Position numbers and translations under genes: made by a program. A DNA stretch of 62,331 bases. Source: Candidatus Dormiibacterota bacterium. Lineage in GTDB: Bacteria; Chloroflexota; Dormibacteria; Aeolococcales; Bog-877. The notes under the pieces were generated by a model. The model did no database searches and had not been told where the DNA came from. It saw only the letters and a list, made by a program, of their open reading frames with translations. Location of the stretch: the NCBI GenBank assembly GCA_027313505.1, contig DAHVDN010000013.1, positions 1 to 62,331 of the forward strand. Reading direction: 5' to 3'. This document shows, one piece after another, positions 10,301 to 19,805 of this stretch. Numbering within the stretch: position 1 is the first letter of the stretch; each line of letters opens with the position of its first letter.

Positions 10301-10514
10301 GGTCACCCCCAGAGTCACGGCCCTCAAGTTTGGGAATCGCACCGTCCACCAGGTCGGACTGCCCTACCACTGGGGGAGTCGGGGACTGGTGCGCGGAGAC
10401 TCGGCCAACGACGTGTTCCCGCTGGTCCTGGATCCCAACGTGCACATTCAAGAGGTGAAGGCCGCCACCTGCGACATCAGGCCGGGCCGACGACCCCGTG
10501 GAGGGATCAGTTGA
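7368..10514 (+). CDS. fdhA: Formate dehydrogenase catalytic subunit, selenoprotein (TGA = Sec190)
   Basis: Molybdenum/tungsten bis-MGD formate dehydrogenase large subunit, oxidising formate to CO2. The frame is interrupted once, by TGA at 7935-7937. The two halves are in the same frame (7368-7934 and 7938-10514). The context ENQARI-Sec-HSATVPGLGTSFGRG aligns with the selenocysteine site of FdnG/FdhF proteins, giving 1048 residues with Sec190. The [4Fe-4S] cysteines are C51, C54, C58 and C86. A SECIS hairpin follows the TGA. GGAGG sits just before the ATG. Unlike E. coli FdnG there is no twin-arginine signal with a hydrophobic core, so the enzyme probably faces the cytoplasm. The stop overlaps fdhB. 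A plain stop-codon reading would split it wrongly into two proteins. Confidence 0.95.
7950..7966 (+). other. Bacterial SECIS hairpin in fdhA mRNA
   Basis: A 6-bp stem (GTTCCC with GGGGAC, one G-T wobble) closes a GGTCT apical loop at 7956-7960. Exactly 18 bases separate the TGA from GGTCT, the same spacing and loop as in the E. coli fdhF SECIS. This is the element that recruits SelB-GTP-Sec-tRNA. Confidence 0.88.
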
Positions 10515-11338
10515 CCATCTCCTCTCCTCGCCAGGCCTCGGTCCCGCTGCCGATGTGGCAGGGTGGCGGCACCCGTATGGGTTTCTTCACCGATACCTCA
10601 ATCTGCATCGGCTGCAAGGCCTGCGAGGTCGCGTGCAAGGAGTGGAACGATGTGCCCGACCTCGATCCCTCCTGGTCAGGCAACTCCTACGACAACACGT
10701 TGCGGTTGGGGGCCAGCAGTTGGCGACACGTCGCCTTTGTGGAGCGGCCCCGGCCGGATACCGGGGTCGGTGTCCAGTGGCTTATGAGCTCCGACGTCTG
10801 CAAGCACTGCACTCGGGCGGCCTGCATGGAGGTCTGTCCGACCGGGGCGATCTTCCGCACCGAGTTTGGGACGGTGGTGGTCCAGGAGGATGTCTGCAAC
10901 GGGTGCGGGTATTGCGTCTCCGCCTGCCCCTTCGGGGTTATCGAGAGGAGGGCCGACGACGGGCGAGCTTTCAAGTGCACCCTCTGCTACGACCGCCTGA
11001 AGGTCGGCGAGCAGCCTGCATGCGCCAAGGCGTGCCCCACCCAATCCATTCAGTTCGGCCCCCTGGACGAACTTCGGGAACGGGCGGGAGCACGGCTCGA
11101 GGTTGTCAAAAACGAGTCCGGGCACGAGATGGCCCAGCTCTATGGCGCCGACGAAACCGATGGGGTCGGGGGGTTCGGCGCCTTTTTCCTTCTGTTGGAC
11201 GCCCCGGAGGTGTATGGCATGCCCCCGGCTCCCAGTTACCAGAGGCGGGACGTGGCTACCATGTGGGCGGCAGCCTCGGTGGCTGCAGGCGTGTTGCTGG
11301 GTGGGGTTGCGGGTGCGATTGTCTGGGGCCGGCGATGA
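10511..11338 (+). CDS. fdhB: Formate dehydrogenase iron-sulfur subunit
   Basis: Electron-transfer subunit (275 aa) with four [4Fe-4S] cysteine clusters: CIGCKACEVAC, CKHCTRAACMEVCP, CNGCGYCVSACP and CTLCYDRL...CAKACP. A single C-terminal membrane helix (about residues 248-270) resembles FdnH/FdoH. I chose the TTG at 10511, which overlaps the fdhA stop (TTGA); internal ATGs at 10553 and 10577 are alternatives. It couples fdhA to the NrfD-like membrane subunit. The anchored FdnH-like layout is normally periplasmic, which conflicts with the missing Tat signal on FdhA. Confidence 0.9.
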   Translation: MTISSPRQASVPLPMWQGGGTRMGFFTDTSICIGCKACEVACKEWNDVPDLDPSWSGNSYDNTLRLGASSWRHVAFVERPRPDTGVGVQWLMSSDVCKHCTRAACMEVCPTGAIFRTEFGTVVVQEDVCNGCGYCVSACPFGVIERRADDGRAFKCTLCYDRLKVGEQPACAKACPTQSIQFGPLDELRERAGARLEVVKNESGHEMAQLYGADETDGVGGFGAFFLLLDAPEVYGMPPAPSYQRRDVATMWAAASVAAGVLLGGVAGAIVWGRR

Positions 11339-12240
11339 AAGAGGGTCGGGCTCGAGGTGAGCGCCAGATGGTGCCGGCCGCGAACCCCAGGTCTTACTAC
11401 GGACTTCCCATCGTCAAGCGACCCGCGTGGACTCAGGAGGTCCCGTGGTACTTTTTCGTCGGCGGGACCTCCGGGGCGCTGGCCGCAACCTCGATGGTGG
11501 CGCGGTGGTCGGCCAACGCTGGGCTCGAGCGCAGAGCGCGGCGGCTGGCGTTGGCTGGCGCACTGATCAGCCCGGCGCTGCTCATCTCGGACCTGGGCCG
11601 GCCGTCGCGGTTCCTGAACATGCTGCGGGTTTTCCGACCGACCTCGCCGATGAGCGTTGGAAGCTGGACACTGGCCGGATTCGGAAGTGCGTTAGGCGCC
11701 GCAGAAACCGCGGAGCTGGTAGGACTCCCGGCGGCGATGGTAGGTACCGCGGAGGTTGCCGCCGGCGTCCTGGGACCTATTCTCTCGACCTACACTGCGG
11801 TGCTCCTTGGGGACACCGCGAATCCAATCTGGCGCGGTGCCCGACACCTGCTTCCCTTCGTGTTCTCCGGAAGCTCCATGGCGTCCGCCGGCGGGGCCCT
11901 CTGTGTTGCTGGCCCGGTAGGGGATCTCCGATCGGCGCGGCTAATGGTGGTCGCTGGCACCGCAGTGGAGCAGCTCTCCTTCTTCGCAATGGAGAGGCAA
12001 TTGGGGGCGCTCGCCGAGCCCTACGCCGAAGGGAGGGCCGGAACACTGAATACGATTCAGCGTGCTTCCTCCCTGCTGGGAGCGGCGCTGATAGCGACAT
12101 TGGGACGCCGCAGCCGACTGGGTGCGGCCGTTGGGGGGGCGCTGACTCTGGTGGGCTCGGCCGCCCTCCGGCAGTGCATATATCGGGCTGGGTTCCAATC
12201 TGCTGAAGACCCGACCTACCTGGTGCGGAGCCAGAGCTGA
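11335..12240 (+). CDS. NrfD/PsrC-like membrane subunit of formate dehydrogenase
   Basis: Polytopic membrane protein (301 aa, about eight helices) of the NrfD/polysulfide-reductase family, which passes electrons to or from quinones. Family features include the conserved LISDLGRPSRFLNMLRVF segment and the early PWYFFVGGTSGALAA helix. It replaces the cytochrome b subunit (FdnI) of E. coli-type enzymes and has no obvious haem-ligating His set. Its ATG overlaps the fdhB stop (ATGA), so the three genes form one operon. No fdhD or fdhE maturation gene is present in the window. Confidence 0.85.
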   Translation: MKEGRARGERQMVPAANPRSYYGLPIVKRPAWTQEVPWYFFVGGTSGALAATSMVARWSANAGLERRARRLALAGALISPALLISDLGRPSRFLNMLRVFRPTSPMSVGSWTLAGFGSALGAAETAELVGLPAAMVGTAEVAAGVLGPILSTYTAVLLGDTANPIWRGARHLLPFVFSGSSMASAGGALCVAGPVGDLRSARLMVVAGTAVEQLSFFAMERQLGALAEPYAEGRAGTLNTIQRASSLLGAALIATLGRRSRLGAAVGGALTLVGSAALRQCIYRAGFQSAEDPTYLVRSQS

Positions 12241-12335
12241 TTTCTAGGCAAAAGGTGTTGGGTTTGCGGCCGCTACCTCACAACTCCAACCCACCTGTGA
12301 GCTGAGCATTGTAGATCCAGGACGATAAGACCGAC

Positions 12336-13019
12336 CTACCCTGCCCTCCACGGGGTCGCGGGATCGGCCATCTCTACTCCGAATGTGGGAACGGTGGACG
12401 TGCCTCCGGGGATCGGCAACGGAGAGCCGCCAGCCATTTTGTTTTGCTTTCTGGTTCTGAAAGCCGCCACCTTCTGCCGGCTGAGACAGCTGGAAGAGCA
12501 GAAGCGGCGCGAACCGTTGCGCGAGGTGTCCACGAACACCCGATCGCAGCGATCAGCCCTGCAGACGCCTAACCGGCCGACGCCGCCTGAGCCGATCACG
12601 ATCGCCAGAGCGATGGCGCAGGTGGCCCCGCGGGCCCGCGCTCGGCCGGCTTCCTTCTCCTGGCTGTGGAAGTGGAGGTGCCAACCCTCCCCGTCGTGCC
12701 GAGCCAGCTGAGGTGCTGCGTGGTAACGACGAAGCAGGTCGTTTACTAAGGGCGCCACCCGCTCCACGTCCCCGTCAGCTGCACTCTGGAACACCTCCCT
12801 CAACTCCTGAGCCAAGCTGAAGAAGGACTCCGCATCGGCCCCGGAGATAGTGCCAGCGGCGCCCCAGATGGCCGCTTCTGCGGAAGCGGCCTTCTCCCGA
12901 CGCGGGAGGGGCGCGGTCGGCAGCGGGTGCGGGTGCCCCCGATCGAAGCCGGGCGTGAGCCGATTCACGAGCTCCGCCGCCGCCTCCATTCCGAGATCCG
13001 TGTAACTATCGAAGTTCAT
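12336..13019 (-). CDS. CGNR zinc-finger (ABATE-domain) protein, probable regulator
   Basis: A 227-aa protein with an N-terminal ABATE-type region and a C-terminal zinc finger of the CGNR family (GVCRADRCDRVFVDTSRNGSRRFCSSSC). The usual CGNR tetrapeptide reads CLSR here, with the Cys ligand kept. Members are often transcription regulators, but few have been studied. I chose the ATG at 13019 rather than 13040 because the upstream ATG overlaps the -10 box of a strong promoter and the family typically begins MNFDSYTD. It converges on the fdh operon and diverges from a 52-aa gene. Confidence 0.8.
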   Translation of the reverse strand: MNFDSYTDLGMEAAAELVNRLTPGFDRGHPHPLPTAPLPRREKAASAEAAIWGAAGTISGADAESFFSLAQELREVFQSAADGDVERVAPLVNDLLRRYHAAPQLARHDGEGWHLHFHSQEKEAGRARARGATCAIALAIVIGSGGVGRLGVCRADRCDRVFVDTSRNGSRRFCSSSCLSRQKVAAFRTRKQNKMAGGSPLPIPGGTSTVPTFGVEMADPATPWRAG

Positions 13020-13038
13020 TTGACCAGTTAGCGTCGGC

Positions 13039-13067
13039 ATGTTACTCTGTTACTGGCAAGATGTCAA
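13039..13067 (-). promoter_or_regulatory. Sigma-70 promoter of the CGNR gene
   Basis: Reading the minus strand: TTGACA (13067-13062), a 17-base spacer, then TAACAT (13044-13039). Transcription would begin near 13032, giving a leader of about 12 bases before the ATG at 13019. It is the best promoter match seen in the window and fixes the gene start. Confidence 0.6.
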
Positions 13068-13089
13068 TTGCAAGTTACAAAGGAGATCG

Positions 13090-13248
13090 ATGATGAACCC
13101 CACCCTGATCCGAATGCTCACCGACGACCGGACTCGGGAATTGCGCGGGGAGACCCCGGGCAGCCGCTCTACAATCTCGGACGGAACCATGGCCCGCAGG
13201 GCTTCAGCGGCGATGAGGTTGCTTCGGGCCAGCGTCAGGAGAAGCTGA
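13090..13248 (+). CDS. Small basic hypothetical protein (52 aa)
   Basis: A short gene beginning MMNPTLIRMLTDDRTREL with AAGGAG five bases before the ATG. Small Arg-rich proteins starting M-N-P-x-L-I-R-x-L-x-x-D/E-R are common and uncharacterised in actinobacteria, which is why I accept it. It is divergent from the CGNR gene, about 70 bp apart. It ends one base before the convergent selD stop. Confidence 0.5.
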   Translation: MMNPTLIRMLTDDRTRELRGETPGSRSTISDGTMARRASAAMRLLRASVRRS

Positions 13249-13249
13249 C

Positions 13250-14284
13250 TCAGATCAGCTCGATCGGCGTCCGACCACGGGTCTCCGCCAGCACCTCACC
13301 TATGAGCCGTGCCTGAGGAAGGCCCGATCGAAGTGCCGTTGCTCGGTCAGCGGGAATCGTGAGCAGGAGACCTCCACTGGTCTGGGCGTCGCAGGCGAGG
13401 GTCACCAGCTCGCTTGGCAGCTCCAACGCGATCGTCGCTGAGAGGCGAGCGAGTTCCAGGTTGCGACGGGTGCCACCGGGAACGTTTCCTGAGCGAATCA
13501 GCTCTGCCGCGCCTGGGAGCACCGGAAGCTCGCCGGCACGAAGCCGAAGGCGCACATGGGAAGCCGCCGCCAGGTTGTGGGCATGTCCCAATAGGCCAAA
13601 TCCGGTTATGTCGGTGGCCGCGGTTGCGCCAGATTCGGCCATCGCCTCGGCGGCCCTTCGATTCAGCTGACGCATGCTTGCCACCGCGGTGGCAAGCACA
13701 TCGGGGGCGACGGCCCCCAGCTTGTGAGCATTGAGAATTGTGCCGGTTCCAAGTGGCTTGGTGAGGAAGACCAAGTCGCCGATCTGGGCTCCCGCATTGG
13801 TGACCATGCGCCGCGGATCCACCCTGCCCACCACGGCGCACCCGAAGATCGGCTCCGAGCTCCTGATCGAGTGGCCCCCGGCGACCGCACAGCCCGCCTC
13901 GCGCGCAATCTCTGCGCCTCCTTCCAGGATCTGGCGAAGGATCTCACCTCCGAGGGCGGCCAGGTCGAACCCGACCAGGTTCAGCAGGAGGAGCGGGGTA
14001 GCACCCATGGCGTAGATGTCAGACAAGGCATTCGAAGTGGCGATTGCCCCGAAGTCCCTGGGGTCGTCCAGCGGCGGAGGAAAGAAGTCGGTGGTGACCA
14101 CCAGGGCCAGCTCATCGTTCAGCCGGTAGACGGCGGCGTCGTCCATGGTCCCCGACGAAACCAACAGGTCTCCGCCGGCCGCCGAGCCAAGGCCCCTTAG
14201 AACTTCAGCCAGGTCTGCCTGGGCGATCTTGGCGGAGCAGCCGCCCTGGCCGGTGTATTCGGTCAGCCGCACTGAGCTTGCCAC
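13250..14284 (-). CDS. selD: Selenide, water dikinase
   Basis: Makes selenophosphate from selenide and ATP, the selenium donor for Sec-tRNA. It is 344 aa, normal length. The N-terminal GGCSAKI carries the catalytic Cys where some organisms have Sec, so SelD is not itself a selenoprotein here. The glycine-rich motif and the DDAAVYRLNDELALVVTTDF region match PurM-fold kinases. The start is GTG with AAGGAGG five bases upstream, overlapping the end of selB by 22 bp. It is the last gene of selA-selB-selD. Confidence 0.93.
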   Translation of the reverse strand: MASSVRLTEYTGQGGCSAKIAQADLAEVLRGLGSAAGGDLLVSSGTMDDAAVYRLNDELALVVTTDFFPPPLDDPRDFGAIATSNALSDIYAMGATPLLLLNLVGFDLAALGGEILRQILEGGAEIAREAGCAVAGGHSIRSSEPIFGCAVVGRVDPRRMVTNAGAQIGDLVFLTKPLGTGTILNAHKLGAVAPDVLATAVASMRQLNRRAAEAMAESGATAATDITGFGLLGHAHNLAAASHVRLRLRAGELPVLPGAAELIRSGNVPGGTRRNLELARLSATIALELPSELVTLACDAQTSGGLLLTIPADRATALRSGLPQARLIGEVLAETRGRTPIELI

Positions 14285-16182
14285 TGGTTCCTCCTTCGCC
14301 TATGCAGATCCCCATCGCGCTCGGCACGGCCAGCGCGCTCGAACCGCTCCAGCAGGGGGATGACAACTCGCCGGCTGCTTCCCAGGCCGTCGCGGACTTG
14401 GGCCACGGTCAGACCATGGTCAGGGGCTGCGGCAAGCAGCCGATCCAGTCTCGTCTCGAGATCCTCCAAAGCTGGGAGCGCAATCAAAATGTCAGGTGCC
14501 AACTGGACCGCTCGGCCGGCTCTCAGGAGGTAGGCGCGAATCGCCCCGGTCATCCCCGCCTCTGCTAGCTCCCTAGCCCCCGGGGGGGTCGCCCCAGCCC
14601 TCGACAGCAGCGCCTCAAGCCTGGCCGCCGCATCGGTTCGGGAGCCGGCCGGTTCACGACCCGGCAGGCTAACCACAGGTCCCCGTACCTCTAGTCGGCC
14701 CTCTCTTTCCAGCTCGCGCAGCGCAGCATCCGCATCCGGACCGGGCTGGAACCCGATGGCCCGCAGCAGAATTTGGCGAGGAAGGCCGGGGTCCAGTGGC
14801 TGTTCCCTCTCGTGCTCCGACAGCCGCCGCACCGCGGAGTCGCCAAGCTGGATCCACCTGTCGTGGGCCAGGTAGCGGCGTCCAACTGCCTTCAATCGTC
14901 CGCTGGAGGCTGCAGCGCCCAAGGCGTCGCGAGCATCCGCCACCGTGACGCCTGCTCGGCTGGCGGCTTGGCCGGGCTCCAACCCATGGGGGCTGGAGCC
15001 CGCCTCCAGGACCGCGAGTCCTGCGACTCCACCACCCTGTTTACCCGTCAGGAGGCGCTCCCGGATTGACCACTCCTCCAGCGGCGCGGTGGACCACCTG
15101 CGGTGCCGGGCAGGGTGAGGGTCAAGCACCAACCCCCCGCCCAAGATCGCGCCCGGGCTGGGGCCCCGCAGCACAAAGCGGTCGCCGGGAATGGCCCACA
15201 TCGGTGAATCAAGATGAAGCTGGGCGTACCCGCTTCCACCCGGTGACAGCTCGGGATCACCCGCCAACCAGACTCTCGCCGTCGCCGCCGAGGTGCCACA
15301 GACGACATCCACATGCATGCCCTGGCGTACGCCCCGGGCACCTTTCCGCGGAACCGTGATCGAGCAGTCGAGATACTGGGAACCCCACGGCTCCCCAGGT
15401 TTGCCGACGACGCTTCCCCTCGGCACCTCGGTGATCGAAACGCCATTCAGCGCAGCTGCGAGTCGACCGCCGGGCTCGGCGGAGACGACCGCTCGTCCCC
15501 GTCTTTGAAGGCCCTGGACTCGGGCCCTACTTCCGGACGGGAAGACCTCCAGGGCGTCTCCAACACTGAGACCACCGCCGTCGAGGACACCGGTAACCAC
15601 CGTGCCTGTCCCGACGCGGGAGAAGCTCCTGTCAACCAGCAACCGTGGGTAGCCCCGGTTGGGGACCCCTTCCAGACTGCCCAAGCCCGAGTCCACCATC
15701 TCCGCCAGCTCTCGCAAACCAAAGGCGGCCGGGACGCTGCAGCCCACCCAATGGTCCGCGGGGACCCCAATCTCCCGGAGCAGGCTGAGCGCCTCCAGCC
15801 CTACCCTCTCGGCCCTTTCTGGAGCAAGGTCAACCTTGGTTACGGCCACCAGCGCCTGGCGCACCCCGATGATCGCCAGCACCGCGGCGTGCTCGCTGGT
15901 CTGGGGCATCACTCCGTCATCCGCTGCCACGCAGAGCATCGCCAGGTCGACGGAGCGAGCCCCTACCGCCATGGTCCGAATGAACCGTTCGTGCCCGGGC
16001 ACGTCGACGATCGAGACCTCTCGACCCGACGGGAGCAGCCAAGGAGCAAAGCCCAACTCGATGGTCATGCTGCGCCGGCGCTCGTCCTCCAGGGTGTCGC
16101 AGTCGACTCCGGTGAGCGCCCTAACCAGGGATGTCTTGCCATGATCCACATGACCGGCGGTCCCCACAACCAGCTCGGTCAC
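14263..16182 (-). CDS. selB: Selenocysteine-specific elongation factor SelB
   Basis: GTPase that brings Sec-tRNA to the ribosome at SECIS-marked UGA codons (639 aa). It has G1 [10 protein letters not shown]3 DVPGHERF and G4 TKVD, then EF-Tu-like domains II and III, and about 270 C-terminal residues forming the winged-helix repeats that bind SECIS RNA. The ATG overlaps the selA stop by 4 bp. Its natural substrates, the fdhA SECIS and tRNA-Sec, are both in this window. Confidence 0.93.
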   Translation of the reverse strand: MTELVVGTAGHVDHGKTSLVRALTGVDCDTLEDERRRSMTIELGFAPWLLPSGREVSIVDVPGHERFIRTMAVGARSVDLAMLCVAADDGVMPQTSEHAAVLAIIGVRQALVAVTKVDLAPERAERVGLEALSLLREIGVPADHWVGCSVPAAFGLRELAEMVDSGLGSLEGVPNRGYPRLLVDRSFSRVGTGTVVTGVLDGGGLSVGDALEVFPSGSRARVQGLQRRGRAVVSAEPGGRLAAALNGVSITEVPRGSVVGKPGEPWGSQYLDCSITVPRKGARGVRQGMHVDVVCGTSAATARVWLAGDPELSPGGSGYAQLHLDSPMWAIPGDRFVLRGPSPGAILGGGLVLDPHPARHRRWSTAPLEEWSIRERLLTGKQGGGVAGLAVLEAGSSPHGLEPGQAASRAGVTVADARDALGAAASSGRLKAVGRRYLAHDRWIQLGDSAVRRLSEHEREQPLDPGLPRQILLRAIGFQPGPDADAALRELEREGRLEVRGPVVSLPGREPAGSRTDAAARLEALLSRAGATPPGARELAEAGMTGAIRAYLLRAGRAVQLAPDILIALPALEDLETRLDRLLAAAPDHGLTVAQVRDGLGSSRRVVIPLLERFERAGRAERDGDLHRRRRNQWQAQCG

Positions 16183-17582
16183 CGGGACCCTCCAAAGGCA
16201 GCGGCTAGAGCGCCGAGAAGGGGAGCCTCATCGGCGGGCAGGACACATCTGGCGTCGATTGCGAGCCCGGCCTCCCACTCCAACGCCAGGACTGCAGGAT
16301 CGCCGCTGATCAGCTTGCGCCTGGCTGCCGCCACCTTGGGCACCCTAAGCAGGATTCCGAACGAGGGCAGCTCTGGACCGGGGGTGGTCCCACCCCCAAC
16401 GGCACCCGACATCGGCACCACCTCAACCCTGCAGCCGGCCGCCCCCAGATTCACCGCCCAGCGCTCTGACTGGTGGCGAAGCTCGTCAGAGGACCGGCCC
16501 AGCATCCACCAGACGGGGATTTCCTCAAGCCGTTCGGGTGACTCGTAGCAGAGCAACGTCCCCTCCAGCGCCGCGAGTTGGAGCTTGTCGGGACGCAGCG
16601 CCCTGGCCAGCGGGTGACGACGCAACCGCCCCACCAGCTGTTTTCCACCCATGATGAGTCCCGCCTGACTGGCGCCGACCAGCTTATCGCCGCTGCAGAA
16701 GAGGAGATCGACCCCGTCCGAGATGCTGCCACGAAGACGGTCCTCTGCTCGCACCGCGTCCGGGCCCCGGGGGATGAGCCCACTGCCGACATCCTCCAGC
16801 ACCGGAATGCCGATTGCATGGGCGGCTGAAGTCAGCTCCCGGAGCACCGGGCGGGCAACGAAGCCATCCATCCGAAAATTGGATTGATGGACCCTCAGGT
16901 AGGCTGCGGTGGCTGCGTGGGTGGCCTGCGCATAGTCCTCGACACGGGTCCGATTGGTCGTGCCCACCTCCACCAACCGGGCACCTGACAGCCGCAGGAT
17001 GTCCGGGATCCTGAAGCCCCCTCCGATCTCGATGGCTTCACCCCTGGAGACAATCACCTCTCGACCCCGACCGATGGCGGTGAGCCCCAACAGCACAGCC
17101 GCCGCGGCATTGTTCACCACCATCGCGGCCTCCGCTCCGCTCAGGTGGGCCAACAGGTCCGATATGAGGTCCTGCCGATCCCCCCGTCGGCCCGAGGCAC
17201 GATCCAGCTCGAGGTTTGAGTATCCCGCGGATACCTCAGCCGCATGCCTGGCTATTCCTTCCCCCAAGGGGGCCCGGCCAAGATTGGTGTGGATCACTAC
17301 ACCGGTGCCGTTGATGACTCGATGCAACCGCCGCGGGGCCCGACTCATGTGGCCCGCCACCTGTCCAGCCACCCATACCTCGACCGCCTCCGGTGATGGG
17401 TCGGGCCCCGCCTGGTCCGGATTGGACCGAAGCGACTCAACCGCCAGCCGTAGTTGCTCGGCAACCGCCTGGCGCCCATGTTCAACAACGAGCGCCGCGA
17501 CCTCCGGGCGATCCAGCAGCCGTCCCACAGCAGGAGGCCGCATGGCAGCAGCTCCCGGCTTCGACGATTCTTTAGGACCCAA
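16179..17582 (-). CDS. selA: L-seryl-tRNA(Sec) selenium transferase
   Basis: PLP enzyme converting Ser-tRNA(Sec) to Sec-tRNA(Sec) with selenophosphate (467 aa, typical). The PLP lysine lies in CSGDKLVGASQAGLIMG. The family signature VINGTGVVIHTNLGRAPL is near residues 87-104. First gene of the selA-selB-selD operon. Met1 or Met14 could start translation; neither has a strong ribosome site. Confidence 0.93.
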   Translation of the reverse strand: MGPKESSKPGAAAMRPPAVGRLLDRPEVAALVVEHGRQAVAEQLRLAVESLRSNPDQAGPDPSPEAVEVWVAGQVAGHMSRAPRRLHRVINGTGVVIHTNLGRAPLGEGIARHAAEVSAGYSNLELDRASGRRGDRQDLISDLLAHLSGAEAAMVVNNAAAAVLLGLTAIGRGREVIVSRGEAIEIGGGFRIPDILRLSGARLVEVGTTNRTRVEDYAQATHAATAAYLRVHQSNFRMDGFVARPVLRELTSAAHAIGIPVLEDVGSGLIPRGPDAVRAEDRLRGSISDGVDLLFCSGDKLVGASQAGLIMGGKQLVGRLRRHPLARALRPDKLQLAALEGTLLCYESPERLEEIPVWWMLGRSSDELRHQSERWAVNLGAAGCRVEVVPMSGAVGGGTTPGPELPSFGILLRVPKVAAARRKLISGDPAVLALEWEAGLAIDARCVLPADEAPLLGALAAAFGGSR

Positions 17583-18059
17583 CCAGCTGACTCTACCTGC
17601 CCTGTCCTCCCCCCATCGGATTGGGCCCGACCCGGGCTGTCGTCAATTCGATACTTGGAAAGGCGGCGGATACCCCGTCGCGGCCGCTGTCCACTTCCAC
17701 AGCGTGCCTAGAATCCAATCCGGCTAGGTTGCGAACCGGAGCTTGTGGGGATTCGGTACCAATTCGGTAGGTATGGTCGGTGACCTCCGGGACCATCAGT
17801 AGCGCCACCGCGTTGAGGAAGGTAATACAAAGGGTCGTGGTGCGAGGAGCCTTACATTTGGGTGGTAGCCGGCTCGGTTAACCCGCCAATCTCTAGCTCT
17901 TCAGCCGCCAGCAACTTGACAAGTCTGACGAGTGGTTGCTAACCTCGCGCGACTAGTTCTGGGATCCGCTCGCCAAGGGATCAGCGCGGGTCTTGAGGGC
18001 CTCACGACTCTCTCTGCGACGAAAGAGTTCAAACCGCGGATTGGAAGGGGGGACCATCG
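17583..18059. other. 477-bp gap between divergent selA and the permease gene
   Basis: No convincing gene. It should hold the selA promoter and the permease promoter. I looked for a tRNA-Sec gene here and found none. Confidence 0.5.
17916..17945 (+). promoter_or_regulatory. Possible promoter for the APC permease gene
   Basis: A perfect TTGACA (17916-17921) is followed after 18 bases by TAACCT (17940-17945). It lies about 115 bp before the GTG start. Confidence 0.35.
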
Positions 18060-19688
18060 GTGGCACAACAAGCGTTGCCCGCCTCGAAAGCGGCCGCCGA
18101 GACCGGGCGGCACTACAAGAAGGACCTGGGCCTCTGGTCTGTAGTCTTCCTCGCTACCGGGGCCATCCTCGGGCCCGCCGTCGGATTCACCCCTGTATCT
18201 GTCCTCGGGTTGGCGGGGCCAGCGGGAATCTTCTCCTGGGTGATCGCGTTCGCGATGATTATGGTGCTGGCGATGTCCTACATCGAGCTGGGGACGATGT
18301 GGCCCAGGGCCGGTGGAGTCGCCTACTACCCCGCCCGGGCCAGCGGCCCGCTGGTCGGAGTTCTGAACGCCTGGGGCGCCTTCATTGGCTACTCGCTGGC
18401 AGTGCCATCGATCATCGTGGCGTTCGTCGAGTACCTCAGCTACTGGTTCCCTGCCTTGTTCAAGAATGGAACCCTGACATGGCTCGGGATCTTGATCGCG
18501 TTTGTGGTTCTGCTGTCAATGCTGGTGATCAACAGCCTCCGCATCCGATACATGGGCGAGATCAACAACCTGCTCACCATCCTCACCATCCTGGGCTTGG
18601 TGGTGATCATGGTGGCTCTCTGGACCCACTTCCACGCCTCCAACTTCAGCAGCTTCCATGGCCTGTTCCCGGCCGGGGCCAGCGGTCTGCTTTTGGCGGT
18701 GTCGGCCACCGTGTACGGCTACGGCGGCTTCCGGCAACCCATCGACTACGCCGAGGAGGTGCGGGACCCGGGCAGGACCATTCCCCGCGCGGTGTTCTTG
18801 ACGATGTTCATCGTTCTCGCCCTCTTCGCTCTGGAGAGCTTTGCCTACGTGGGGGCGATCAACTGGCACGCTATGAAGCTTCCAATCGGCGGATGGACTG
18901 CTCTCAGCGGCCTGCAGTTCCCGTTCGTCACTGTGTCCAACGGGGCCGGCTTGGCGGTGATCGGCCTGATGGCGATCGTGACTACCCTGATCGCCTCGTT
19001 CAAGGATGGCTACATCTACTCGGGCGGTGCCGCCCGGGTCGGACAGACCATGGCTCGCTACGACAACTACCTGCCCCCGATCTTCGCCCGGCTCACCATC
19101 CAGGGGATCCCGATGGTCTCCTTGATTTTGGTGTTGGTCGTGGTTGCGATCTACCTGATCTTGCTGCCCGCGTTCTCCAGCCTTTTCCCACTGGTTGCCA
19201 GCGCGCTGGTACTCTCCTATGCCCCGGGCCCGCTGGCCTGCGCCATTTTCAGGAAGCGGCACCCCAACGAGCCCCGGCCCTACCGGATGCCCCTCCTCAG
19301 CGTGCTCGGCCCGCTCGCCTTCGTGGTCGCCAGCCTCATGGTGTATTGGTCGGGATGGACCGCCATCCGGATCCTGATCCCATCGGTTGTGGTCGGAGTC
19401 CTGCTTCTGGGCTTCTACCGACGCACCCGTCCGATCACCCGGCAGGACCTGATATACGGGGCATGGATGCCCGCCTACCTCGGGGTGATCGCGCTGATGT
19501 CCTTCCTCGGCGGCTCCGCTTTCGGGGGCCGCAACGTCCTGCCATTCCCATACGACTCCCTGATCTTTGCGGTGGTCGCCCTGGCCTTCTACTACATCGG
19601 CTACTGGAGTGGGACGCACTGGACCGGGACCTCGATTACCGAGGATGCCGTGGCAGCTGGACCGGAGGTCCTTGCAGAGACGGCCTGA
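18060..19688 (+). CDS. APC superfamily amino-acid/polyamine permease
   Basis: Membrane transporter (542 aa) with about 12-13 helices. The first helix carries a glycine-rich substrate-binding segment (FLATGAILGPAVGF). A tail follows the last helix. GTG start with GGAAGGGGGGA about eight bases upstream. It is followed in the same direction by a deacetylase-fold hydrolase and then thrB-thrC. Import of an amino acid or amine is likely; the exact substrate cannot be read. Confidence 0.85.
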   Translation: MAQQALPASKAAAETGRHYKKDLGLWSVVFLATGAILGPAVGFTPVSVLGLAGPAGIFSWVIAFAMIMVLAMSYIELGTMWPRAGGVAYYPARASGPLVGVLNAWGAFIGYSLAVPSIIVAFVEYLSYWFPALFKNGTLTWLGILIAFVVLLSMLVINSLRIRYMGEINNLLTILTILGLVVIMVALWTHFHASNFSSFHGLFPAGASGLLLAVSATVYGYGGFRQPIDYAEEVRDPGRTIPRAVFLTMFIVLALFALESFAYVGAINWHAMKLPIGGWTALSGLQFPFVTVSNGAGLAVIGLMAIVTTLIASFKDGYIYSGGAARVGQTMARYDNYLPPIFARLTIQGIPMVSLILVLVVVAIYLILLPAFSSLFPLVASALVLSYAPGPLACAIFRKRHPNEPRPYRMPLLSVLGPLAFVVASLMVYWSGWTAIRILIPSVVVGVLLLGFYRRTRPITRQDLIYGAWMPAYLGVIALMSFLGGSAFGGRNVLPFPYDSLIFAVVALAFYYIGYWSGTHWTGTSITEDAVAAGPEVLAETA

Positions 19689-19805
19689 TCGGGTGCGGGC
19701 CGCCCCAGGGGAGAGGGTGGTCCGCACTCGACTGTCACCAGTGCAGGGGCCGACAGGTGGCTTAGGACCAGCACAGCGCTTGGTTGGTAACCGATCTGAG
19801 GAGTC

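Noticed and set aside
8796-10451. 551-codon minus-strand frame opposite fdhA
   Set aside because: Antisense shadow of a well-supported selenoprotein gene in GC-rich DNA.
17583-18059. Possible selC next to selA
   Set aside because: No UCA-anticodon cloverleaf could be built here; the real candidate is at 45966-46061.
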